Under the pieces are notes generated by a model. That model saw only the letters and a list, made by a program, of their open reading frames with translations. It ran no database searches and had not been told where the DNA came from. Shown here piece by piece: positions 1-5,480 of a DNA stretch of 7,455 nt (within the stretch, counting starts at the first letter, position 1; every line of letters begins with the position of its first letter). The DNA is from CAIWXH01 sp964555675 (lineage in GTDB: Bacteria; Chloroflexota; Chloroflexia; Chloroflexales; Chloroflexaceae). Location: contig CAZKTU010000289.1 of the NCBI GenBank assembly GCA_964555675.1, positions 1-7,455 of the forward strand. Reading direction: 5' to 3'. A program made the translations under genes and the position numbers.

Positions 1-119
1 GGGTAGAAGTAGAGAATAACCCTTTTGCCGCGGAAGTCGGAGAGCGTTACGGTCGCGCCGGTATCGGTTGTGGCGGTAAAGTCGGGCGCGCTCGCGCCGA
101 CAGCAGGGGCCTCTGTCAT
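1..119 (-). CDS. Bcp/AhpC-TSA peroxiredoxin, N-terminal part (runs off the window)
   Basis: Only the first 39 codons are present, plus two bases of a proline codon. They start MTEAPAVGASAPDF and continue through LSDFRGKRVILYFY, the standard opening of a thioredoxin-fold peroxiredoxin of the Bcp/PrxQ type: the 'G..APDF' strand, then 'L.D.RGK.V.LYFYP'. In the family the next residues carry the peroxidatic cysteine (TPGCT), which lies outside the window, so activity cannot be judged. Family members are cytoplasmic thiol peroxidases that reduce H2O2 and organic hydroperoxides with thioredoxin. The ATG at 119-117 is preceded by AAGGAG eight bases upstream, which fixes the start. The upstream YCII gene has the same orientation, 93 bp away, so co-transcription is possible. 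A GTTC/GAAC dyad cluster lies in the gap. Confidence 0.85.
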   Translation of the reverse strand, partial: MTEAPAVGASAPDFTATTDTGATVTLSDFRGKRVILYFY

Positions 120-144
120 AGTCACAGCTCCTTCTAACGCTGGT

Positions 145-165
145 GTTCAAGAGAACGTCATGTTC
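145..165. promoter_or_regulatory. GTTC-GAAC-GTTC dyad cluster upstream of the peroxiredoxin gene
   Basis: The 21 bases contain GTTC (145-148), GAAC (153-156) and GTTC (162-165). This makes one inverted pair with a 4-nt spacer and an overlapping one with a 5-nt spacer. The site sits 26-46 bp upstream of the peroxiredoxin ATG, where an operator could act. It resembles LexA-like GAAC-N4-GTTC boxes, but the GAAC..GTTC spacing is one base too long for that consensus. The arms are only four bases, so chance is a real possibility. Confidence 0.25.
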
Positions 166-212
166 ATTCTTGCGTGCTTCGAGCAAGCGGGCGCATCGGT
201 GTCCTGCTATGC

Positions 213-566
213 CTACCCCAACAGAGCGATGGGCCGCACCTCGGTGCTGCCGGTGCTGCTGCTGGGGCTGCGGGCGGCCCACGTCAGCGCCTCGTCGAGC
301 GACGGCACCTCGATGATCAGGTAGCCGCCGAGCATCTCCTTGGTCTCGGCGAACGGCCCGTCGAGCACCTCGCGCTGGCCGTCGCGGAAGCGCACCGTGG
401 TCGCCATCGAGGGCGGGAGGAGCACGTTTCCGCTCGTGACGACACCGGCATCGTAGATGGCGCTCATGTAGGCCCGCCACGTCTCCCAGTAGTCGGCCGA
501 GGCCGGGTCGTCGGGGGTGCGCTCGAGCTCGTCGGCCGGCTGGTGAAACAGCAGCATGTACTGCAT
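213..566 (-). CDS. YCII-related DGPF-domain protein
   Basis: This is a 117-residue protein starting MQYMLLFHQP. It has the signature DGPFAETKEMLGGY at residues 69-82, then the closing pattern 'D.AL.WAA' and EVRPI. This matches the DGPF branch of the YCII superfamily (ferredoxin-like fold, roughly 110-130 residues), so the gene looks complete. DGPF proteins are often encoded beside ECF sigma factors; none is visible here, and the biochemical role of the family is not settled. The start is placed at the ATG at 566 because AAGGAG (581-576) lies nine bases before it. A longer reading from a GTG at 584 would put the Shine-Dalgarno sequence inside the gene. It lies downstream of the large regulator and upstream of the peroxiredoxin gene, all on the minus strand. 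Confidence 0.85.
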   Translation of the reverse strand: MQYMLLFHQPADELERTPDDPASADYWETWRAYMSAIYDAGVVTSGNVLLPPSMATTVRFRDGQREVLDGPFAETKEMLGGYLIIEVPSLDEALTWAARSPSSSTGSTEVRPIALLG

Positions 567-580
567 TGGACTGTTCTCCT

Positions 581-597
581 TCACGCCCAGGGCGTGA
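581..597. promoter_or_regulatory. Perfect 17-bp palindrome at the YCII-gene leader
   Basis: TCACGCCCAGGGCGTGA has eight-base arms around a single central A. It touches the Shine-Dalgarno AAGGAG of the YCII gene and ends 14 bp upstream of the ATG. A TATCAC hexamer (599-594, minus strand) overlaps its upstream edge and could be a weak -10. Such a short centre favours a protein-binding operator. In RNA a six-bp stem with a five-base loop could also form and mask the ribosome site. No dedicated adjacent regulator can be assigned. Confidence 0.5.
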
Positions 598-620
598 TAC
601 TGAGCATCCCGTGTGGCTGC

Positions 621-803
621 TCACTCTACAGACGATCCACCAGCCGGCGAACGGACAACAACCTGAACGAGGTGAGGGATGGTGCCCGTAGCTACGGAGG
701 TGCCAGCGCTTCCGCTACTGGTCTGAATGTCCTCCACCGTCAAGGCTACGAGCAGGCAGAGCACCTCCAACGCGCGCTTGGTCAGCGGCTCGCCAAGACG
801 GTG
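621..803 (-). pseudogene. Degraded LuxR-type C-terminal HTH of the upstream regulator, behind an in-frame TAG
   Basis: Reading on from the TAG that ends the large regulator (806-804), the same frame stays open for 60 codons to a TGA at 623-621. It begins HRLGEPLTKRALEVLCLL. This matches the 'EPLSERELEVLRLL' opening of the LuxR/GerE HTH that MalT-type proteins carry at exactly this place. The later stretch VATGTI then PHLVQVVVRS recalls the recognition-helix region 'V..GTVK.HL...LGVRS'. Key residues are gone: the conserved Glu of RELEVL is Ala, the Lys after GTV is Pro, and the spacing is irregular. I infer that it is the decayed remainder of the regulator's former DNA-binding domain. It has no start of its own. 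Confidence 0.7.
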
Positions 804-3665
804 CTAGGTTTGTGCGTCGAAGCGCGAACCAGCCGGCTCAAAGGTCGGGTCGTCGGTTGCAGTGTGCGTTTGCGCGAGTGCTGCGGCAGCGATGTCTGGG
901 AGCACACGGTGGGCGACGGCGGCCCGCAAAAGCGGGATGATATACGGCCCCTCCATCAGGAGGCGGCCCGGCGTTCCGTCACGGGCGCATGCTTCGAGCA
1001 GTGGGCCGAGGGCCGCGGCGGCTGCGACGGTGTCTCCGCGTTTGAGGGCCAGGTACGCGCGCAGCGGATGGGCGCTGCCGAAGACCGCCATCAGCCCGAC
1101 CTCGTGCTCGCGAGCGGCGAGTGGGGCGAGCAACGTCTCGGCGTCGTCGTCGCGACCGTCGGCCAGTGCGACAAGGGCCGCGAGCAGATCCCGCATCGCG
1201 CCGCTCAATGGAACACCCTCAGTGGTGGCCTGCGCCGCCCGCGCTGCGAGCTCGCGGACGTCATCGAGCTGCTGGAGCTGCCAGCACACGCGGGCGAGGG
1301 AGTAGAGCTGGCCGGTGTGCGCGAATGAGTACAGGCCGAGGGGACGGCCCGTGTGCACTGAGCGGGCAAAGCGCTCTGTCGCCGTCTCCAGGTCGCTCCG
1401 CGCCATTGCCACGCTGCCCTCGATGCTGAGGAGCTGCGGTTCGGCGTACAGGTAGGTGCCGAAGTGTGCGCTTGACGCGCGAACCTGCTCCACGAGCGCC
1501 AGCGCCTCGTCGAAGCGCCCCCTCAGCCAGGCGATGTGGGCGAGCCCCACGTGCGCGCCGGCTCGCGCCAGGCTGACCTGTACGCCAAAGGTCGCCAGGC
1601 CGGCACGACAGAGCGCCTCGATCGGCCCGAGCCGGTTGAGCAGACAGACGACCAGCGAGTGGGCGCCGGACAGAATGTCCGCGTAGAGGTGGCGGACATC
1701 GCCGAGAGCAAGCAGATCGAACAGCTCGTCGGCGTGGCGAGTGACGTCGGCGGCGCGTGCTCCGAAGCTCGCAGCGCCTATGGCGAGCATGAGCGTCTGC
1801 GCCCGCTGACCCGCTGAGACGTCCAGGGCGAGCGCGGCCTCGATATGGACCAGGCTGCGCGGGAGATCACCTTGAAGCATCGCCAGCTTGGCCAGATCGA
1901 TCAGGGCCAGGCTCTGCCCGTGGGCATCGCCCAACCGCGCGCACCCCACCATACCGCGGACGAGCAGTGCCTCCGCTCCGGCGAGCTCACCGTCCCACAC
2001 CGTCGCGAGTCCTCTCAGCACGACAAGCCGCGGCCTGGCCTCCACCTGATCCACCGGGAATGCCGTGATCCAGCGCTGGACGGTTCGATGCTGACCGCTG
2101 GTGAGCAACGCCTCCGCCAGCTCTTCCACCTGTTGGGCCGCCTCGTACCACAGCTTCCCCGTCAGCAAGTACTCCACGCCGCGCTCCCGGGCGGGCTCGG
2201 CAGCGGCGGCGCGGCGAAAGAGCAGGGCACGTTCATCGGGCGAGGCGCCGCTCAGCAGGCGGGCCCGTGCGGCCTCGGCGAAGAGCGCGTGATAGCGATA
2301 CCACTGCCGCGTATCGTCCAGCGGCGTGAGAAACAAGTTGCGTCGCTCCAGCTCTTGCAGCACCAGCTGGCTGTACGAGTCGGTCCCGCGGCTCGCGGTC
2401 TCTGACAGACCGAGGACGGCATCGCACAGCGGTCCGTTCAGGCGGTCGAGGATCGCGGTCTGGAGCACGAAGGAGCGCAGGTACGTGGGCAGTCGGTCGA
2501 GCACCTCCTCGGCCAGGTAGTCGGCGATGTAGCGGCTGGTTGCCGTGAAATCGCGCACGAAGCGTGACTGGTCGGGCTGTTCGCGCAGGGCGAGGGCGGC
2601 CAGCTGCAGGCCGGCAGCCCAGCCCTCCGTGCGACTCTCCAGGGCCGCGACTTCGGCGGCGTCGAGCTGCAGCCCCATACCCTCTCTGAGAAACGCCTCT
2701 GCCTCAGCGCGGTCGAAGCGCAGATCATGGGCGCGGATCTCGACGAGCTGGCCGTTGGCGCGGAGCCGGGTCAGAGGCAGAGGTGGGTCGGCCCTGGTCG
2801 CGATGACGAGGTGGAGATGTGGCGGCGCCCGGTCGATCAGGAAGGCCAGGGCCGCGTGGACGGCCGGCGTCTCGATCACGTGGTAGTCATCGAGCATCAG
2901 GGCCACGTGGTGGGGAAGGCCGGCCAAGTCGTTGAGCAGCGGGGTGAGCAGGACAGGCATGGGCGACGGCGGCACTGCCCGCAACAGCGCCAGCGTGCCC
3001 TCACCCACGCCGGGCGCCGCCGTCCGCAGCGCGGCGACGACATAGCGCACGAAACGGGCGGGGTCGTTCTCGCCTGCATCGAGGGACAGCCAGGCCGAAC
3101 GAAGTGCGTAGAACGTAGAGCCTAGAACGGGATCAGCGCTCTCACTGCCCGGCCGCTCTACGTTCTGCGTTCCACGTTCGACATGTGAGAGCCACAGGCT
3201 CACAAGGGTGGTCTTGCCGAAGCCGGGCGGCGCGGTGACCAGGGTCAACTGCGCCTCGGCGCCGGCGAGCCGCGCAAGGAGTCGTGAACGCTGGACGACC
3301 CTGTGCCGCAACGGCGGGTGGGCCAGCTTGGTAGTGAGGAGCTGCTCGGCGTCGAGCGGCGCCGGCATCGCCGTCGGAGGAGCGGGCTCTTGCGAGCCGT
3401 CAGGGCCGGCGGCCAGCTCCAGGAGGCGGTCGGCGAGGAGGTCGTCCGCTTCCAGGCCGAGCACCGGCAGGATGCGGGCGCGCACAACATCCAGATCGGG
3501 CCGACGCTGGCCCTGCTCCAGGCGCGAAAGGTGAGCCTCGCTGTAGCCGACGCCGATCGAAAGCTCACGCTGCGACAGCCGCGCCCGCACGCGCAGAAAG
3601 CGCAGTAGCGCGCCGAAGCTCTCGAACGAATCTGCTGGAGGCGGGTTGTCTCGGCGCATATGCAT
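804..3665 (-). CDS. XRE-HTH / MalT-type STAND ATPase / TPR transcriptional regulator, C-terminally truncated
   Basis: This is a 953-residue protein. Residues ~17-75 are an XRE-type HTH (LSQRELSIGVGYSEAHLSRL, then EQGQRRP). A MalT-like STAND ATPase follows: Walker A APPGFGKTTL at ~145-154, AWLSLDAGENDPARF at ~191-205, Walker B LMLDD at ~256-260, IATRADPP at ~288-295 and TEGWAAGLQL at ~346-355. WYRYHALFAE is at ~455-464, and Ala/Leu-rich TPR-like helices run to the end. MalT-family proteins are cytoplasmic, ATP-dependent, inducer-sensing regulators with a C-terminal LuxR HTH. Here that domain follows the TAG in frame but is decayed, so the N-terminal HTH would have to bind DNA. Residues ~160-189 are an unusual in-frame insert made by an inverted heptad repeat. 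The ATG at 3665 is preferred (another lies at 3659) because a TATACT extended -10 lies just upstream. A TTG at 3710 lies above that promoter and is unlikely. The effector is unknown. Confidence 0.85.
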   Translation of the reverse strand: MHMRRDNPPPADSFESFGALLRFLRVRARLSQRELSIGVGYSEAHLSRLEQGQRRPDLDVVRARILPVLGLEADDLLADRLLELAAGPDGSQEPAPPTAMPAPLDAEQLLTTKLAHPPLRHRVVQRSRLLARLAGAEAQLTLVTAPPGFGKTTLVSLWLSHVERGTQNVERPGSESADPVLGSTFYALRSAWLSLDAGENDPARFVRYVVAALRTAAPGVGEGTLALLRAVPPSPMPVLLTPLLNDLAGLPHHVALMLDDYHVIETPAVHAALAFLIDRAPPHLHLVIATRADPPLPLTRLRANGQLVEIRAHDLRFDRAEAEAFLREGMGLQLDAAEVAALESRTEGWAAGLQLAALALREQPDQSRFVRDFTATSRYIADYLAEEVLDRLPTYLRSFVLQTAILDRLNGPLCDAVLGLSETASRGTDSYSQLVLQELERRNLFLTPLDDTRQWYRYHALFAEAARARLLSGASPDERALLFRRAAAAEPARERGVEYLLTGKLWYEAAQQVEELAEALLTSGQHRTVQRWITAFPVDQVEARPRLVVLRGLATVWDGELAGAEALLVRGMVGCARLGDAHGQSLALIDLAKLAMLQGDLPRSLVHIEAALALDVSAGQRAQTLMLAIGAASFGARAADVTRHADELFDLLALGDVRHLYADILSGAHSLVVCLLNRLGPIEALCRAGLATFGVQVSLARAGAHVGLAHIAWLRGRFDEALALVEQVRASSAHFGTYLYAEPQLLSIEGSVAMARSDLETATERFARSVHTGRPLGLYSFAHTGQLYSLARVCWQLQQLDDVRELAARAAQATTEGVPLSGAMRDLLAALVALADGRDDDAETLLAPLAAREHEVGLMAVFGSAHPLRAYLALKRGDTVAAAAALGPLLEACARDGTPGRLLMEGPYIIPLLRAAVAHRVLPDIAAAALAQTHTATDDPTFEPAGSRFDAQT
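3107..3183. repeat. Inverted array of 7-bp repeats inside the regulator's ATPase domain
   Basis: Three heptads, CGTAGAA CGTAGAG CCTAGAA, occupy 3107-3127. Four heptads of opposite sense, CTCTACG TTCTGCG TTCCACG TTCGACA, occupy 3156-3183. The 14-bp arms 3107-3120 and 3156-3169 pair at 13 of 14 positions across a 35-nt spacer. The element lies in frame within the regulator gene and encodes the stretch HVERGTQNVER ... PVLGSTFYALR, because a 7-bp unit cycles through all three frames. Similar drifting heptads are, to my knowledge, dispersed in Roseiflexus/Kouleothrix genomes. It looks like a small inserted repeat tolerated in a surface loop. Confidence 0.75.
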
Positions 3666-3690
3666 CTGCTTCGAAACCGTGTGCGTCCCC

Positions 3691-3699
3691 AGTATAGCA
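3691..3699 (-). promoter_or_regulatory. Extended -10 promoter element of the XRE-MalT regulator
   Basis: On the minus strand the bases read TGCTATACT: a TG-N extended -10 followed by TATACT (3696-3691). Transcription would begin near 3684, giving a leader of about 20 nt before the ATG at 3665. No convincing -35 is seen at 17 bp, which is compatible with an extended -10 promoter. The element lies inside the longer reading from the TTG at 3710, an argument against that start. A GGAGG further upstream (3708-3704) would then be outside the transcript. Confidence 0.4.
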
Positions 3700-3739
3700 A
3701 CTTCCTCCAAACCGGGTATGTGTATAGGGAGGCGGTTGG

Positions 3740-3768
3740 GAACGAGCGCATCGGGTGGTGGCTCGTTC
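3740..3768 (-). terminator. Hairpin directly after the NTF2-like gene, terminator-like without a U-tract
   Basis: GAACGAGC (3768-3761 on the minus strand) pairs perfectly with GCTCGTTC (3747-3740) across a 13-nt loop. The stem begins at the last base of the NTF2-like stop codon (3770-3768). No run of T follows, so this is not a textbook intrinsic terminator. The position, between the end of the three-gene cluster and the promoter of the next gene, suits transcript termination or 3'-end protection. Confidence 0.45.
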
Positions 3769-4223
3769 TAGAGGCTCGCCTTTATCCCGCGAATGACCGC
3801 GCCCAACACTGGGAGCTGCTCGTAGATCAGTGCGCCCAGGTCGAAGTAGTCGCGCTGGTAGCTGACCTTCAGGTCGTACCGGAGGTGTGAACAGCCGGCG
3901 ACAACCACTGGCCGCTTGAGACGCTTGAGTGAGAGGTGCATCGTCCAGGGCACCATTGCCAGCGTTTCGCCGACGAGGGCCTCACCGAAGCTGAAGCGTC
4001 CCTCGACGAGGCCAGCATTCAGGCGTGTGAAATACTGCCGCACCTGCTCCAGCCCCTCCAACTGGTGCAGCGGATCCTCGAACCGCACATCGACAGTGTA
4101 CAGCTCGGCAAGAGGCATCGGGGTGTCGGGCGTGAGGCGCGAGAAGACACGACAGAATAGGGCGACCGGGTGGCTGTCATCGAGTGCCTCGTGTGCAACT
4201 GAGAGAGCAGCTTGCGTATCCAT
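3768..4223 (-). CDS. NTF2/SnoaL-like small-domain protein
   Basis: This is a 151-residue protein of NTF2-like cone-fold type. An N-terminal helix region is followed by LYTVDVRFEDPLHQLEG (residues ~41-57, with the FEDPLH motif), then WTM at 93-95, GCSHLRYDLKV at 110-120 and YQRDYFD at 122-128. The C-terminal LGALIYEQLPVLGAVIRGIK is also typical. This matches the 'nuclear transport factor 2 family' proteins that, in many proteobacteria, sit with photolyase, DUF1365 and cyclopropane-fatty-acid synthase genes; those partners are absent here. Ligand and reaction are unknown. The start is the ATG at 4223 because AGGAG lies eight bases upstream; the in-frame ATG at 4253 has no ribosome site. It follows the SRPBCC gene by 59 bp and ends at a hairpin. 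Confidence 0.85.
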   Translation of the reverse strand: MDTQAALSVAHEALDDSHPVALFCRVFSRLTPDTPMPLAELYTVDVRFEDPLHQLEGLEQVRQYFTRLNAGLVEGRFSFGEALVGETLAMVPWTMHLSLKRLKRPVVVAGCSHLRYDLKVSYQRDYFDLGALIYEQLPVLGAVIRGIKASL

Positions 4224-4264
4224 TGGGTGTACTCCTGTGTGCCGAGATGTCATGGGCCATCCAC

Positions 4265-4289
4265 GGAGGAGGCGAGGCTCGCCTACTCC
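4265..4289. repeat. Strong dyad across the SRPBCC stop codon, likely intercistronic RNA hairpin
   Basis: AGGCGAG (4270-4276) and CTCGCCT (4278-4284) are perfect inverted arms around one base. Beyond a single mismatch, GGAG (4265-4268) pairs with CTCC (4286-4289), making an 11-bp arm with one mismatch. It overlaps the TAG of the SRPBCC gene (4285-4283) and lies 42 bp upstream of the NTF2-like start. In RNA this would be a stable GC-rich stem that could attenuate, stabilise or process the transcript between the two genes. No U-tract follows. Confidence 0.5.
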
Positions 4290-4717
4290 TGCTCGGCGAG
4301 GGCCTTGAAGCGCGCCATATCCTCGCGGAACTTGCGCACGGTGATCGGTCGGGCGAGCGGGCCAAGTAGCCGCAGCAGCCCGCGAAAGCGCGTTGTCTGT
4401 AAGACGCGCCAGCTGGTCACGTCCGGCGCCACGCTGGTGAAATGGTTGTCGATCCAGCTCTCCATCAGCGCCGACTCATACCGACAGCGATAGAGCGTCG
4501 GCGCGCGACGCTCCTCGACCGTTGCGATGAGCACGATGTCGCGCCCTCCCTCGCGGTACGTCAGGCGCGCTCTGGCACCTACCTGCCCTGGTGTCCCATC
4601 GAGCTGCTCCGTCCGGATCAGCGAAGGCTGCCAGCGGGTCAGCTGTGCAGCATCGTCGAAGCGCTGCCAGACTTGCTCAAGGGAACAGGCGACCTCAAGT
4701 GTGAGCTCAACTCGCAT
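4283..4717 (-). CDS. SRPBCC (START/polyketide cyclase-like) family protein
   Basis: This is a 144-residue protein opening MRVELTLEVACSLEQVWQRF, the typical first strand and 'S.E.VW..F.D' helix of SRPBCC domains. The conserved W at 29 with PSL (LTRWQPSLI), GARARLTYREGGRDI at ~47-61 and the long C-terminal helix (KFREDMARFKALAEQE) complete a helix-grip fold of usual length. The family binds hydrophobic ligands in a cavity; members act as cyclases, hydroxylase partners or stress proteins, and nothing here identifies the ligand. The start is well supported by GGGGAG eight bases before the ATG. It lies 55 bp downstream of the 87-aa gene and 59 bp upstream of the NTF2-like gene, same strand, so a three-gene unit is likely. 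A strong hairpin spans its stop codon. Confidence 0.85.
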   Translation of the reverse strand: MRVELTLEVACSLEQVWQRFDDAAQLTRWQPSLIRTEQLDGTPGQVGARARLTYREGGRDIVLIATVEERRAPTLYRCRYESALMESWIDNHFTSVAPDVTSWRVLQTTRFRGLLRLLGPLARPITVRKFREDMARFKALAEQE

Positions 4718-4772
4718 AGGCTCTTCTCCCCAAGACTGTAAAGCAAGGCACCGCTAACCAACGACCTGGAGT

Positions 4773-5036
4773 TCAGCTGGTATCGGGGGGCGCACTGGCC
4801 GGGTGATCGGGCATACGTTCGACGGACAACAGCGTCAGCCCGAGGTCGCGGATGCGAGCGAGCAGCCCGTGGAGCGCCGCCTGATCGGGAAAGATAGCGT
4901 TGAGGTAGGTCGTGCCGTCGTCCGCCCACGTGGCGGTGAGGCCTTCAGGCTCGGTGAGCCAGTGGTGGGCGATGTGGGTGTCCACCCTGACGCAATAGCG
5001 TCCTACGTCGAGCGACCGACCTTCGTCGTACAACAT
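4773..5036 (-). CDS. Small conserved hypothetical protein, 87 aa
   Basis: This protein has 87 residues. An N-terminal strand region (DVGRYCVRVD, ~10-19) is followed by TATWADDGTTYLNAIFPDQA (~34-53) and the well-conserved C-terminal helix-strand DQAALHGLLARIRDLGLTLL (51-70), ending SVERM. I recognise the '..G...DQAALHGLL..IRDLGLPLLSV.R' pattern from small uncharacterised proteins of Chloroflexota and Actinomycetota, often beside regulators or SRPBCC genes. No function is known to me. There is no signal peptide or membrane segment, so it is probably cytosolic. The start is the ATG at 5036 because AAAGGAG lies six bases upstream; the in-frame ATG at 5075 has no such site. It is the first gene of the probable three-gene unit and has a 444-bp non-coding region upstream. 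Confidence 0.8.
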   Translation of the reverse strand: MLYDEGRSLDVGRYCVRVDTHIAHHWLTEPEGLTATWADDGTTYLNAIFPDQAALHGLLARIRDLGLTLLSVERMPDHPASAPPDTS

Positions 5037-5328
5037 CGCAAACTCCTTTTGCGAGGCCGTAAGCCAGGTGCACACTTACCGGCAGGGTATGCCAGAGGCG
5101 GGCAGGTGCGAAGGCCATGACCTCCATCGTGTCGGCGCTAAGCTTGAGGGCAGGGAGGGTCGTGAAGCGTGATCGGTCAGGAGCATTGTGGCGTGTCGGC
5201 CGACCTTGGGCGGAAGCATCAGCACATAGCCAGGCCGTAGGGCAGCCCTTGTGTGACAGCTAGCAGTCTGCCTACCAGCGCTATTGACAGCAACTCTGCC
5301 TGCATTTCGCCCTCCGTCCCTGCGATGA

Positions 5329-5348
5329 CCTATGCATCATGCAATAGG
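5329..5348. repeat. Imperfect palindrome at the predicted transcription start
   Basis: CCTATGCATCATGCAATAGG folds on itself as CCTATGCA / TGCAATAGG with one bulged A and a three-base loop. It lies just downstream of the TATACT candidate -10 on the minus strand, so the predicted start (~5343) falls within it. It could be an operator or a hairpin at the 5' end of the transcript; chance cannot be excluded. Confidence 0.3.
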
Positions 5349-5349
5349 C

Positions 5350-5383
5350 AGTATAGAGTCGCTGGGGTTGTCAGATATGACAA
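5350..5383 (-). promoter_or_regulatory. Candidate promoter with TTGTCA-N4-TGACAA operator-like dyad
   Basis: On the minus strand, TATACT (5355-5350) is a good -10. A perfect dyad, TTGTCA GATA TGACAA on the plus strand (5368-5383), is centred about 33 bp upstream of the predicted start, covering the place of a -35, where no consensus -35 is seen. That arrangement suits a promoter controlled by a dimeric regulator. It would drive the 87-aa, SRPBCC and NTF2-like genes. The WYL regulator encoded next door is one possible ligand, but its own candidate operator has a different spacing. Confidence 0.4.
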
Positions 5384-5480
5384 AGCTTGCCACTCGCCGC
5401 AGACATCGAAGGTGTGGATTGCCTGGGTTGTTTTGCTAACGTATCAAGAATGCGCGTATCCATGCTCTAGACGACAACGC

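Larger units (their letters stand above)
5037..5480. other. 444-bp non-coding gap upstream of the 87-aa gene
   Basis: I see no gene here on either strand. Open frames are short, lack ribosome sites and do not resemble proteins, and base composition is less GC-rich around 5281-5470. It contains a candidate minus-strand promoter with an overlapping dyad (5350-5383) and an imperfect palindrome (5329-5348). Weaker structures are the AGGGC-A-GCCCT dyad at 5239-5249 and an imperfect GTAGGGCAG/CTGCCTAC stem (5237-5245 with 5268-5275). If the promoter is right, the 87-aa gene has a leader of about 300 nt, long enough for regulatory structure, but I recognise no known riboswitch. Confidence 0.6.

Noticed and set aside
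169..187. CTTGC...GCAAG stem between the YCII and peroxiredoxin genes as a terminator
   Set aside because: It has only five base pairs with a nine-base loop and no T-run; too weak to call.
804..806. Possible amber (TAG) recoding, with the regulator read through into the LuxR-like tail
   Set aside because: Other genes here (YCII, SRPBCC, NTF2-like) end at TAG with full-length family-typical ends, and the tail has lost key residues, so ordinary termination fits better. Low-level readthrough cannot be excluded.
174..1328. A 384-codon plus-strand open frame
   Set aside because: It overlaps the YCII gene and the 3' end of the large regulator on the opposite strand, is rich in Arg/Gly/His in the manner of a GC-rich antisense shadow, and matches no family I know.
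3107..3183. Heptad array considered as a CRISPR or a protein-binding iteron array
   Set aside because: The units are 7 bp without spacers, in two opposite orientations and inside a coding gene. CRISPR is excluded, and iterons at an origin are unlikely there.
4945..5127. Minus-strand frame over the start of the 87-aa gene (MEVMAFAPARLWHTL...)
   Set aside because: It overlaps the well-supported 87-aa gene in another frame and has no properly spaced ribosome site and no family resemblance.
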